In this document: positions 35,387-44,247 of the stretch, in pieces
Layout of the letters: each line of letters begins with the position of its first letter
Position numbering within the stretch: position 1 is the stretch's first letter
NCBI GenBank assembly: GCA_016788045.1
Contig: JAEUTG010000060.1
Coordinates: 1-64,000, forward strand
DNA length: 64,000 nt
Reading direction: 5' to 3'
DNA from: Bacteroidales bacterium
GTDB taxonomy: Bacteria; Bacteroidota; Bacteroidia; Bacteroidales; Lentimicrobiaceae
The notes under the pieces: model-generated
What the model saw: the letters and a program-made list of their open reading frames with translations, nothing else
Told to the model about the DNA's origin: nothing
Databases searched by the model: none
Program-made: the position numbers and the translations under genes

Positions 35387-35408
35387 ACTTTTTCAGGTAA
35401 GGCTTGTT

Positions 35409-35442
35409 AATCCGGTACCAGAAATGCTGCCGGATTTTTTTT
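35409..35442 (+). terminator. Intrinsic terminator after the GlmU-like gene
   Basis: AATCCGG (35409-35415) pairs with CCGGATT (35430-35436), loop of 14 bases, followed by a run of T. Confidence 0.8.
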
Positions 35443-35541
35443 ATTCTGAACGGCACGCTATTTGACAATACCGGATAACAGGTATTTACTTCAATTTAAT
35501 ATGTCAAGCTGGCAGCATTTGTCAGGATTAACCATTAAACT

Positions 35542-37989
35542 ATGACCAACGACGGAATTAAGCTAACCGATCTGATTGAGAATGAAACAGAATTTATTCC
35601 CCTGCTCTCTTCGGAAGATGAAGAGCAGATGAATGCTGAGATTGTTCCCGATACATTGCCCATTCTTCCATTGCGGAACACAGTACTGTTTCCGGGAGTT
35701 GTTATCCCCATCACGGTTGGACGCGATAAATCCATCAGGCTGATCAAGGATTACTACAAGGGTGATCGCATCATCGGGGTAGTTGCGCAGAAGGATGTTG
35801 ATATCGAAGATCCGGCATTCAGCGACCTCAATGAGATCGGCACCATCGCCTATATCATCAAGCTTCTTCAGATGCCCGATGGCAGCACAACAGCCATTAT
35901 TCAGGGAAAGAAAAGATTCAGGATTCTGCAGATGCTACAGCAGGATCCCTATTTTATTGCCAGTGTAGAGCAATTCGGTTCCGATAAACCCCTGAAACGC
36001 GACAAAGGCTTCAATGCGTTGATGGCATCGATAAAAGATCTTGCCATTCAGATCATCAACCTTTCACCCAGCCTGCCATCTGATTCGGTATTTGCCATCA
36101 GAAACATCGAGAGTCCCGTTTTTCTGGTCAACTTTATTTCATCGAACCTCAATATCTCTTTGGAAGAGAAGCAGATGCTGCTGGCCATCGACGACCTGCT
36201 CGAAAGGGCCAACACCGTGCTTGGTTTACTGACCAAGGAGCTTCAGATCATTGAACTGAAGAACCAGATTCAGAACAAAGTTAAAATTGACCTCGACAAG
36301 CAGCAGCGCGACTATCTGCTGAATCAGCAGATCAAGACCATACAGGAGGAGCTCGGCGACAATCCACACACCCAGGATGTTGCCGAATTGAAAAACAGGG
36401 CAGCCAGCAAGAAATGGCCGGAGAATGCTGCAGAAGTATTCACTAAGGAGCTTTCGAAACTGCAGCGGATGAATCCGGCTGCCATGGAGTACTCCATGCA
36501 GCTGAATTACCTTCAGGTGCTGATTGATCTGCCATGGTATGAATACACGAAAGATAACTTCGACCTTAAGTTTGCCCAGAAAGTACTCAACCGCGACCAC
36601 TACGGCCTCGAAACCGTGAAGGACAGGATTCTCGAATACCTTGCCGTGCTGAAACTGAAGGGCGATATGAAGTCACCCATCCTTTGCCTTTACGGCCCTC
36701 CGGGGGTTGGGAAGACCTCGCTCGGAAAATCGGTTGCTGAAGCAGTCAACCGGAAGTATATCAGGATGTCGCTGGGTGGTCTGCGCGATGAAGCAGAGAT
36801 CCGTGGTCATCGCAAGACCTATATCGGGGCGATGCCTGGGCGTATTCTTCAGAGTATCAGGAAAGCAAAGGCTTCGAACCCGGTTTTTGTGCTCGATGAA
36901 ATCGACAAGGTGATCGGGGCGAACATCAACGGAGATCCTGCTGCAGCACTTCTTGAGGTGCTTGACCCTGAACAGAACAGCACATTTTACGACAATTTCA
37001 TAGAGTTGGAGTATGACCTGTCAAAGGTGATGTTCATCGCTACAGCCAACAACCTCAATACCATTCACCCGGCCTTGCGCGACCGGATGGAGATCATTGA
37101 AATTACCGGATACCTGCCTGAAGAAAAAATTGAGATTGCCAGAAAGCATCTGGTGCCCAAGCAGTTGCAGGAGCATGGTGTAAAGCCTTCGCAACTGAGT
37201 TTTTCTAAAAAAATACTGGAGAATATCATCGACGGTTACACCCGTGAATCGGGGGTCAGGCTGCTTGAAAAGCAGATCGCCAAAGTGATCCGCCATCAGG
37301 CCAAATACATTGTTACTGGCGAAGCCTACAATGTAGAGGTGGATGAAAGCGACCTCAAGCGGATACTTGGCCGCGACAAATACAATCATACTACGGAGAA
37401 AACAGCGCACAACGCCGGTGTGGTTACCGGTCTGGCCTGGACACCTGCCGGCGGAGAGATTCTTTATGTGGAAACCAGCCTGAGTCACGGAAAGGGATTG
37501 CTGAGTGTTACCGGTAACCTTGGTGATGTGATGAAAGAGTCAGCGACCCTGGCCTATGAATACCTGAAAGCGCATGCCGGACAGCTTGATCTCGACAGCG
37601 AAGTCTTCGAGAAATGGAATGTACACCTGCATGTGCCTGAAGGAGCAACACCCAAAGACGGCCCTTCAGCCGGCATTACCATGTTTACGGCATTGGCTTC
37701 GGCATTCACAAAACGGCCGGTAAAGCCGAAACTGGCCATGACCGGTGAGATTACCCTGAGGGGGAAAGTTCTGCCGGTTGGAGGGATCAAGGAGAAGATA
37801 CTTGCTGCCCGGCGTGCCGGTGTTAAAGAGATTATTCTGTCGGATGAAAACAGAAAAGATATTGAGGAGATAAAACCGGTTTACCTGAAAGGTCTCAGTT
37901 TTCACTACGTAGATCAGATGATTGAGGTGATTAATCTGGCCTTAACTGCCCCTAAAGAGGCAAAAAATCATAAAAGTATTCAACAATAA
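35542..37989 (+). CDS. lon: ATP-dependent protease Lon
   Basis: An 815-residue cytosolic AAA+ serine protease that degrades damaged and regulatory proteins. The N-terminal substrate-binding domain starts at about 40 (LPILPLRNTVLFPGVVIPI). The ATPase has Walker A GPPGVGKT (385-392) and Walker B VFVLDEIDK. The protease has KDGPSAG with catalytic S709 and GGIKEKILAARRAG with K750, forming the Ser-Lys dyad. Length and motifs are those of LonA. It is a single-gene unit, separated from the gene before by a terminator, with the flavodoxin-fold gene 30 bp downstream on the same strand. Confidence 0.97.
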   Translation: MTNDGIKLTDLIENETEFIPLLSSEDEEQMNAEIVPDTLPILPLRNTVLFPGVVIPITVGRDKSIRLIKDYYKGDRIIGVVAQKDVDIEDPAFSDLNEIGTIAYIIKLLQMPDGSTTAIIQGKKRFRILQMLQQDPYFIASVEQFGSDKPLKRDKGFNALMASIKDLAIQIINLSPSLPSDSVFAIRNIESPVFLVNFISSNLNISLEEKQMLLAIDDLLERANTVLGLLTKELQIIELKNQIQNKVKIDLDKQQRDYLLNQQIKTIQEELGDNPHTQDVAELKNRAASKKWPENAAEVFTKELSKLQRMNPAAMEYSMQLNYLQVLIDLPWYEYTKDNFDLKFAQKVLNRDHYGLETVKDRILEYLAVLKLKGDMKSPILCLYGPPGVGKTSLGKSVAEAVNRKYIRMSLGGLRDEAEIRGHRKTYIGAMPGRILQSIRKAKASNPVFVLDEIDKVIGANINGDPAAALLEVLDPEQNSTFYDNFIELEYDLSKVMFIATANNLNTIHPALRDRMEIIEITGYLPEEKIEIARKHLVPKQLQEHGVKPSQLSFSKKILENIIDGYTRESGVRLLEKQIAKVIRHQAKYIVTGEAYNVEVDESDLKRILGRDKYNHTTEKTAHNAGVVTGLAWTPAGGEILYVETSLSHGKGLLSVTGNLGDVMKESATLAYEYLKAHAGQLDLDSEVFEKWNVHLHVPEGATPKDGPSAGITMFTALASAFTKRPVKPKLAMTGEITLRGKVLPVGGIKEKILAARRAGVKEIILSDENRKDIEEIKPVYLKGLSFHYVDQMIEVINLALTAPKEAKNHKSIQQ

Positions 37990-38019
37990 TATTCAGCGGA
38001 ACTTTATCCGCTATTGGAA

Positions 38020-38598
38020 ATGAAGAAAGTACTGATTATACTGGGACATCCGGTAAAAGATACATTTTCTGATTCGCTCAGGGAAGCCTACAAAAAAGGA
38101 GCAATTGCATCGGGTGCGGAAATCAGGGAACTCGTTTTAAGAAAACTCAGTTTCGACATTAATTTCAGTCAGGGATATCGTGGCAATCAGGAACTTGAGC
38201 CTGACCTGCTTCATGCACAGCAGGAGATTGCCTGGGCTGATCATCTGGTGTTGATCTACCCCAACTGGTGGTCAACGTTTCCCGCCTTGCTCAAGGGTTT
38301 CATTGACCGTACCTTCCTGCCGGGTTTTGCTTTCAGGTACCGCAAGGGCTCATTGCTGTGGGACAAACTGCTTACCGGACGTTCGGCAAGGATCATCGTA
38401 ACGATGGATACCCCGCCCTGGTATTACTGGCTGGTTTACCGCCGCCCGGGACACAATGCCATGAAGCGCGGCATTCTTGAGTTCTGCGGCATCAAGCCGG
38501 TGCGCATAACCACCATAGGTTCGCTGAAGATATCTTCTGAAACCCGGCGTGAAGCCTGGATAAAGAAAGTTGAAAAACTGGGACGCAGACTCATCTGA
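38020..38598 (+). CDS. NAD(P)H-dependent flavin oxidoreductase (KefF/NQO type)
   Basis: A 192-residue flavodoxin-fold enzyme. MKKVLIILGHP begins the FMN-binding strand, and YPNWWSTFPALLKGFIDRTF is the flavin-contact segment of the quinone reductase/KefF family; SLKISSETRREAWI closes the protein. Such enzymes reduce quinones or regulate Kef potassium efflux; no kef gene is near. The start is the ATG at 38020; a TTG two codons earlier is less likely. It lies 30 bp after lon and may be co-transcribed. Confidence 0.85.
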   Translation: MKKVLIILGHPVKDTFSDSLREAYKKGAIASGAEIRELVLRKLSFDINFSQGYRGNQELEPDLLHAQQEIAWADHLVLIYPNWWSTFPALLKGFIDRTFLPGFAFRYRKGSLLWDKLLTGRSARIIVTMDTPPWYYWLVYRRPGHNAMKRGILEFCGIKPVRITTIGSLKISSETRREAWIKKVEKLGRRLI

Positions 38599-38643
38599 AG
38601 CTGAGTTTACTGCTAACCATTGCATTCAGGCAGTCAAAGAACC

Positions 38644-40638
38644 CTATTCTTTGACCAGTTTAACGGTGAAAACACCACTTCCCGTAGACAGTTTAATGAT
38701 ATAGGCAGCCGGCGCAAGCGAGTGCAGATCCAATTGTTGTTCATGATGGCCGGCAGGAACATTTTCTAAAGCAGTCCGCAGAAATTCAGTCCCGTTCAAG
38801 CTACTGACCGAAATCGTTACCTTTCCCTGTTCAGCCAGATCAAAGGGCACAACTATCTGGTTACCAGCCGGATTGGGTCTTGGTGCCCATAACCTGGTTT
38901 CAGTAAACCTGTGATTCTCTGCTGATACAACAGTCGCAGATTGTTTCAGCAATATCTGGTTGTTGGGGTCGAAAGTGAAGGCAATGGGTTCTTTATCAAA
39001 CAGGAAGGCGTATCCTTGTCCGCTGTAATCGTTCATTACCCTGAAAATCGTATCGGTACCACCGGAGAACCGTACCTGCAACTCGAGCGGCATTTTGAAA
39101 AAAGGTGCGTTTGTCTGAATCTGTTCGGTGAAGAAGTTTACATTCCAGAGGTTATCTCCCAGGTTTTCAAAGCTGTATGAGTTATTGTACACCGGATGAT
39201 TCGGTTCATAGAGCCATTGATTGAAGAACCAGCTGAGATCCTGACCCGTAACTTCGCTCATCTTGTCGGTAAAATCGCCGATGGTAGCCGACTGATACCG
39301 GAAGTTGACCGTATCGTTCGCATATTCATACAGGCTGTTGAAAAACAGTGAGTCTCCAACCAAATACCTGTACATGTAGAGGATGCAGGATCCTTTCATA
39401 TAGGTAACGGCGTAATTGAAGAGGGTTCCGTTCGGTGGGGGACTGTTCGCCCAGGAAGGGTTGGATATAGCCCATCCCGGGTTGTTTGCCAGGTAATAGG
39501 CCGCGTTGCTGTTGAGTTCATTTATGTAAGCCTGTTCTCCACTGACTTCTCCCGTCCACAACGCCTCAATATAGGTAGCAAAGCCTTCATTCAGCCAGAT
39601 ATCGGCCCAGGTGGCACAGGTGATCATATCGCCGAACCACTGGTGTGCAAATTCATGGGCAATGAGCGAGGTGTACCAGCATCCGGGGCAGAGGGAGGTA
39701 AGTGTCTGATTCTCCATTCCACCCCAGGTAAACTGAGGGCCTACCGTAGCAAAACCATCTTTTTCGAAGGGATGATCACCGAACAGCGAGTAATAGAAGT
39801 CGGCCATTGCTGTGATCTGGTTCTTGATGGGGCTGGGGTTTTCTCCGGGATTGTAGTAAAAGCGGATGGGAATTACATCATAGGGAGGGCCGGGTTTGGT
39901 CCAGTAAACGATATCCAGGTTGTAGTTTACCCTTGAACTGATCACCATGATGTAGGTAGCTACAGGATCCCTGCTCACCCAGGTAAACCAGAGTGAATCG
40001 GCCACAACCACTGAATCGGCAAGGCTTCCGTTAGATCCCAGTTTAACGTTCAGCGGAACTTTGGCGCGTAGGGTGAGGGTTGCCTTGTCGCTCGGTTTGT
40101 CGTAACAGGGGAACCATTTGCGGGCTCCCTGTGGCTCACAGTCGGTAAAAACAAAGCCGTTGCTTACATAAAAGGCATTGTCAATCACATTGAGGTGGCT
40201 GTATTCCAGCGAAATCATTACTGTATCGCCCGGCTGATAGGTGGCATCCAGATCAATGGTAAGGATATTGTTCTCATGGAAAAATGAAGTGGCACTCATC
40301 CCGACAGACTCTACCAGCAAGGAGGTCTGATCCGCATTCAGCTGAATGGAATTCAGTGCAGTATCCACCCTGAAAGTGATGATTTCTGTTCCGGTAAAAC
40401 TCCTCGGATAAGGATTCGAATAACAATGAAAGAGATCCAGATCAAGGTTGTAATCGATCACGTCAAACGCGTGTTTTGGCGAATTGGGCGAAAGCACTTC
40501 CATCACTTCAACATTCGCCCGCTTTTGCTTTGAATGTGAACAGATTTCACTGACGGGAGTATGCTCGTGGTATTGGGCCATGGCGGGAAAAAAAGCAGTA
40601 AGCAAACCCAGTAGTCCAGTAATCGTTCTGATATTCAT
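38644..40638 (-). CDS. Secreted M1-family aminopeptidase with T9SS sorting domain
   Basis: A 664-residue exported zinc aminopeptidase. Residues 1-21 are a signal peptide. The N-terminal beta domain is followed by the catalytic domain with the exopeptidase motif GGMEN (306-310) and zinc site HEFAH (H328, E329, H332) plus E351 in WLNEGFATY. The C-terminal part from about 580 is a T9SS type A sorting domain (APRPNPAGNQIVVPF, then VSSLNGTEF, then LAPAAYIIKLSTG). It should act at the cell surface or outside, trimming peptides. It is convergent with the flavin oxidoreductase gene and divergent from the peptide-binding lipoprotein gene. Confidence 0.92.
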   Translation of the reverse strand: MNIRTITGLLGLLTAFFPAMAQYHEHTPVSEICSHSKQKRANVEVMEVLSPNSPKHAFDVIDYNLDLDLFHCYSNPYPRSFTGTEIITFRVDTALNSIQLNADQTSLLVESVGMSATSFFHENNILTIDLDATYQPGDTVMISLEYSHLNVIDNAFYVSNGFVFTDCEPQGARKWFPCYDKPSDKATLTLRAKVPLNVKLGSNGSLADSVVVADSLWFTWVSRDPVATYIMVISSRVNYNLDIVYWTKPGPPYDVIPIRFYYNPGENPSPIKNQITAMADFYYSLFGDHPFEKDGFATVGPQFTWGGMENQTLTSLCPGCWYTSLIAHEFAHQWFGDMITCATWADIWLNEGFATYIEALWTGEVSGEQAYINELNSNAAYYLANNPGWAISNPSWANSPPPNGTLFNYAVTYMKGSCILYMYRYLVGDSLFFNSLYEYANDTVNFRYQSATIGDFTDKMSEVTGQDLSWFFNQWLYEPNHPVYNNSYSFENLGDNLWNVNFFTEQIQTNAPFFKMPLELQVRFSGGTDTIFRVMNDYSGQGYAFLFDKEPIAFTFDPNNQILLKQSATVVSAENHRFTETRLWAPRPNPAGNQIVVPFDLAEQGKVTISVSSLNGTEFLRTALENVPAGHHEQQLDLHSLAPAAYIIKLSTGSGVFTVKLVKE

Positions 40639-40893
40639 GTGATTAAGATTTGATGAGGCAGTGGTTGTTGATTTTGAGGTTGAAAAGAAAAAATGATCAG
40701 ACTCTTCTATGAGGAAACAAAATCCTGCAGGTAAAGTTCAGGTAAAGAGAACACCTGTTCATGATTTGATAAAAATACGAAAACAATCATTCATGGCCAG
40801 GGTTCATGGCGTAAAAGCTGATTTTAGTCTGCCATGGTAACGGCCGGCAGTTCAATTGTGCTATTTTTGCTGTATTATTTGCCTTAAGCCCTG

Positions 40894-42525
40894 ATGAGAC
40901 TGACAGTCGCGGGATTTTTCCTGCTTATTATTTTGAGTCAATGCGGCGGACCAGGAAAGAATCCGCAAAACAGAAAAGTTTTCCGCTACAATGAGTCGGC
41001 AGGAATAACCTCCCTTGACCCGGCCTTTGCCAGGAATCAGGCGAATGTTTGGGCGGATAATCAACTGTTTAACAGTCTTGTTCAGCTCGACAGCAATCTT
41101 CGTATTGTTCCTTCCATTGCGAAGCATTGGGATGTTTCGGCAGATGGCTGCCTCTACACCTTTACACTGCGGAATGATGTTTACTTCCACGACAGCAGGG
41201 TTTTCAGTTCGGGCATTGGCCGCAGGGTAACGGCTACCGATTTCGTATTCAGTCTGAACCGGCTTACCGATCCGACACTTTCATCACCGGGAGCCTGGGT
41301 GATGGAACCTGTTGCCCGGATAGATGGTAAGTTGCAGGTTAAAGCCCTGAACGATTCAACCCTGACCATAAGCCTGAAAAAACCGTTTCCCCCTTTCACC
41401 GGAATGCTGGCTATGCAGTATTGCGCTGTGGTACCGCACGAAGCCGTTTCGTATTACGGGGCCGATTTCAGGTCGAACCCTGTTGGTACCGGGCCGTTTA
41501 AGTTTAAAATGTGGAAAGAAGGGGTGAAAATGGTGTTGCTCAGGAATGAGCATTATTTTGAGCAGGAAAATGGCCGGCGTTTACCTTACCTGGACGCAGT
41601 AGCCGTTACCTTTATTGTCGACAAGCAATCAGCCTTTCTTGAATTTATCAAGGGGAATCTTGATTTCATCTCGGGGCTGGACGCGGGCTATAAGGATGTG
41701 ATTCTCACGGCATCCGGAAAGCTGAATCCTGATTACGCCGATCGCATCAACATGGTGAGTCAGCCATACCTGAATACGGAGTATCTTGGGTTTATCACCG
41801 ACAGCCTGAACAGCTCAATGGTTGGGAATCCATTGAATAAGAAGGAGATAAGGCAGGCCATCAATTATGGATTTGACCGAAGGCGGATGATCCGGTATCT
41901 TCGCAACGGGATTGGTGAACCGGGTACCCGGGGTTTTATTCCAGCCGGAATGCCTGGTCACTTCAGGGATGCTCAATATGGGTATGATTACAATCCTCAG
42001 AAAACCAGAGAGTTGCTGGCAATGGCCGGTTTCCCGATGGGGAAAGGGTTGCCTCCAATTACCCTGTCGACCAACGCATCTTACCTTGACCTGTGCCAGT
42101 TTATCCAGAGTCAGCTGAGTGAAAGCGGCATCCGTGTGAAGATTGATGTGAGCCCACCGGCAACCCTCAGGGAAAATATTGCCCAGGCCAGGGTGCCCTT
42201 TTTCAGGGGTTCATGGATTGCCGATTATCCTGATGCAGAAAACTACCTGTCGCTGTTTTATTCGATTAACCAGAGTCCGGCTGGTCCCAATTTTACCCAG
42301 TATTCAAATCCCCTTTTCGACAGAATATACAAACAGGCAGCCGGTGAAACAGATTTACAGAAAAGGTCGCTGATATACCGGGAGCTCGATAGTCTTGTGA
42401 TGGCCGATGCACCGGTGGTAATCCTTTTTTATGACCAGGTTCTGCGGTTTACACGGAAAAATATCCATCACCTTGGCTCCAATCCGATGAACCTGCTTGA
42501 ACTTAAGAGAGTTATCAAGGACTGA
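40894..42525 (+). CDS. Peptide ABC transporter substrate-binding lipoprotein (family 5)
   Basis: A 543-residue solute-binding lipoprotein. The signal peptide ends at C17 (ILSQC). The mature part follows the SBP_bac_5 layout of DppA/OppA: FRYNESAGITSLDPAFA, then SIAKHWDVSADGCLYTFTLRNDVYFHD, then PVGTGPFKF and late QAINYGFDRRRM. It would bind oligopeptides, or another ligand such as nickel, in the periplasm. No permease or ATPase genes are adjacent, so it either uses distant partners or has another role. The divergent neighbour is a secreted aminopeptidase, which fits a peptide diet. A -7-type TATTTTTG is at 40862-40869, with no clear -33. Confidence 0.9.
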   Translation: MRLTVAGFFLLIILSQCGGPGKNPQNRKVFRYNESAGITSLDPAFARNQANVWADNQLFNSLVQLDSNLRIVPSIAKHWDVSADGCLYTFTLRNDVYFHDSRVFSSGIGRRVTATDFVFSLNRLTDPTLSSPGAWVMEPVARIDGKLQVKALNDSTLTISLKKPFPPFTGMLAMQYCAVVPHEAVSYYGADFRSNPVGTGPFKFKMWKEGVKMVLLRNEHYFEQENGRRLPYLDAVAVTFIVDKQSAFLEFIKGNLDFISGLDAGYKDVILTASGKLNPDYADRINMVSQPYLNTEYLGFITDSLNSSMVGNPLNKKEIRQAINYGFDRRRMIRYLRNGIGEPGTRGFIPAGMPGHFRDAQYGYDYNPQKTRELLAMAGFPMGKGLPPITLSTNASYLDLCQFIQSQLSESGIRVKIDVSPPATLRENIAQARVPFFRGSWIADYPDAENYLSLFYSINQSPAGPNFTQYSNPLFDRIYKQAAGETDLQKRSLIYRELDSLVMADAPVVILFYDQVLRFTRKNIHHLGSNPMNLLELKRVIKD

Positions 42526-42749
42526 TCGTAAAGGTGCATTCCATCTAAGGTTTGCCTGATCCTGAGATAGACCGGGTTGATGCAATCCTGAACTTCAAAA
42601 TGATCAAATAATCACAAAAATATGGATGGTTCAACGGAAGGGGTTCTTTTGTTTTATATTTTTATGCCATCGTTGAACCGGCCGGCTTTTTTCAGGGAGG
42701 AACCCGGCTAAGGAATTGATATCGCTCATTTTTCTAACAAAACCACACG

Positions 42750-43298
42750 TTGAATTTTATCACGAAAGTACGTGTTAAGCTTGGCTGGTATTTTCTCAGG
42801 AAAGATTTATCCAGGTTCAGGCGTGATCTGAGGGCATCCAATCTGTCGGATGCCAGGGATATCGGTATTCTTTTCAGTATGGGATCGGAGGCTGATTATG
42901 ACAGGGTCAGCCGGTTTGCCAATGAGCTTAATCTTGTCGGGAAAAAAGTTCAGATTATCGGATATTTCCAGTTTAACAAGCTTCCTCCTTACTATGCCCA
43001 GAAACTCTCTTATGATCTGATTCTGCCCAAAGATCTTGATTTCTTTATGCGGCCTAAAGCAGATTTTGTGAAGAAGTTTATCAGTTGCGAATTTGATATG
43101 CTGATTGATCTGAGCACCAGGGATGAATTTCCCCTGCACTACATTGCATCCTTATCCAGTGCTAAGTTTAAACTTGGTCAGACCTCGGGTGAACCCGGGA
43201 TGCCTTATGATCTGATGATAGACTCAGGTGAACAGATGGATGGTGATACATTGATCAGGCAGATGGTGCATTATACCAGTGCCTTTAAAATCAGTTGA
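42750..43298 (+). CDS. DUF6913 family protein
   Basis: A 182-residue cytosolic protein resembling the Bacteroidota DUF6913 family, function unknown. It opens with a short amphipathic basic helix (VRVKLGWYFLRKDLSRFRRDL), then Rossmann-like strands ARDIGILFSMGSEADYDRV and KKVQIIGYFQ, and ends near FDMLIDLSTRDEFPLHYIASLSSAKFKLGQ. There is no ATG before residue 45; the frame probably starts at TTG 42750. It lies 34 bp before dapA on the same strand and is likely in one transcript with it. Confidence 0.7.
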   Translation: MNFITKVRVKLGWYFLRKDLSRFRRDLRASNLSDARDIGILFSMGSEADYDRVSRFANELNLVGKKVQIIGYFQFNKLPPYYAQKLSYDLILPKDLDFFMRPKADFVKKFISCEFDMLIDLSTRDEFPLHYIASLSSAKFKLGQTSGEPGMPYDLMIDSGEQMDGDTLIRQMVHYTSAFKIS

Positions 43299-43332
43299 TT
43301 ATTTAAAAACGGTTATTAATCCATGAAAATAT

Positions 43333-44232
43333 ATGGCAACAAAATTTAAAGGCACCGGGGTGGCACTGGTAACCCCGTTTCACAAGCAGGGGACCATTGA
43401 TTTCGGCTCACTGGAGAAACTGATTGAACACACCCTTGAAGGTGGGGTAGGCTATCTGGTAGTTCTTGGAACCACCGGAGAAGCGGCAACCCTTTCGAAA
43501 GATGAGAAATTTGCACTCATCGGATTTGTGAAGGATGTTGTTAGTCAAAGAGTCCCTCTGGTGCTGGGGGTTGGCGGCTACAATACCCAGGAGGTGGTTT
43601 CAACCCTCAGTCATGGCGACTTTGACGGGTTTGATGCCATACTTTCGGTAACCCCTTACTACAACAAGCCAACGCAAAGGGGTCTTTATCTACATTACAA
43701 GCATATCGCCAGTGCAAGTCCCCTGCCGGTGATTCTTTACAATGTGCCGGGACGTACCGGGGTAAATATGACGGCAGAAACAACCCTTGAACTGGCCAGG
43801 GAGTTTGACAACATCATTGCCGTTAAGGAAGCATCCGGTAATTTCGGACAGATTATGGACATTATCAACAACAAGCCAGAAGGTTTTCTGGTAATCTCGG
43901 GCGATGATGGAATTACGCTTCCGTTGATTGCAGCTGGTGCCGACGGAGTAATCTCCGTAGTTGCCAATGCCTACCCCTCAACTTTCGCTGCCATGGTGAA
44001 AGCTGCCCTGGATGGCAAAATGGCAGAAGCCCGCCGGCTTCATTACCTGTTGCTTCCGTTTATCAACGCCCTTTTTGCTGATGGCAGCCCGGGTGGTATC
44101 AAAGCAGCGCTCGATGTAATGAAAATTGTTCCGAACAACCTTCGTTTGCCGGTGGTGAAAGTCAACAAGACCACCCAATCCCTGTTAACCACACTGATTA
44201 CTGAACTTAAAGAAAAAGGAATTGAATCCTGA
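43333..44232 (+). CDS. dapA: 4-hydroxy-tetrahydrodipicolinate synthase
   Basis: A 299-residue class I aldolase joining pyruvate and aspartate semialdehyde in lysine and diaminopimelate synthesis. GVALVTPF opens the barrel, GTTGEAATL holds the substrate-binding Thr pair, Y136 lies in ILYNVPGRTG and the Schiff-base lysine K165 in IIAVKEASG. Length and residue spacing are those of DapA rather than of N-acetylneuraminate lyase. It is followed after 15 bp by a secreted carboxypeptidase gene. Confidence 0.95.
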   Translation: MATKFKGTGVALVTPFHKQGTIDFGSLEKLIEHTLEGGVGYLVVLGTTGEAATLSKDEKFALIGFVKDVVSQRVPLVLGVGGYNTQEVVSTLSHGDFDGFDAILSVTPYYNKPTQRGLYLHYKHIASASPLPVILYNVPGRTGVNMTAETTLELAREFDNIIAVKEASGNFGQIMDIINNKPEGFLVISGDDGITLPLIAAGADGVISVVANAYPSTFAAMVKAALDGKMAEARRLHYLLLPFINALFADGSPGGIKAALDVMKIVPNNLRLPVVKVNKTTQSLLTTLITELKEKGIES

Positions 44233-44247
44233 ATAAACTACTGAACC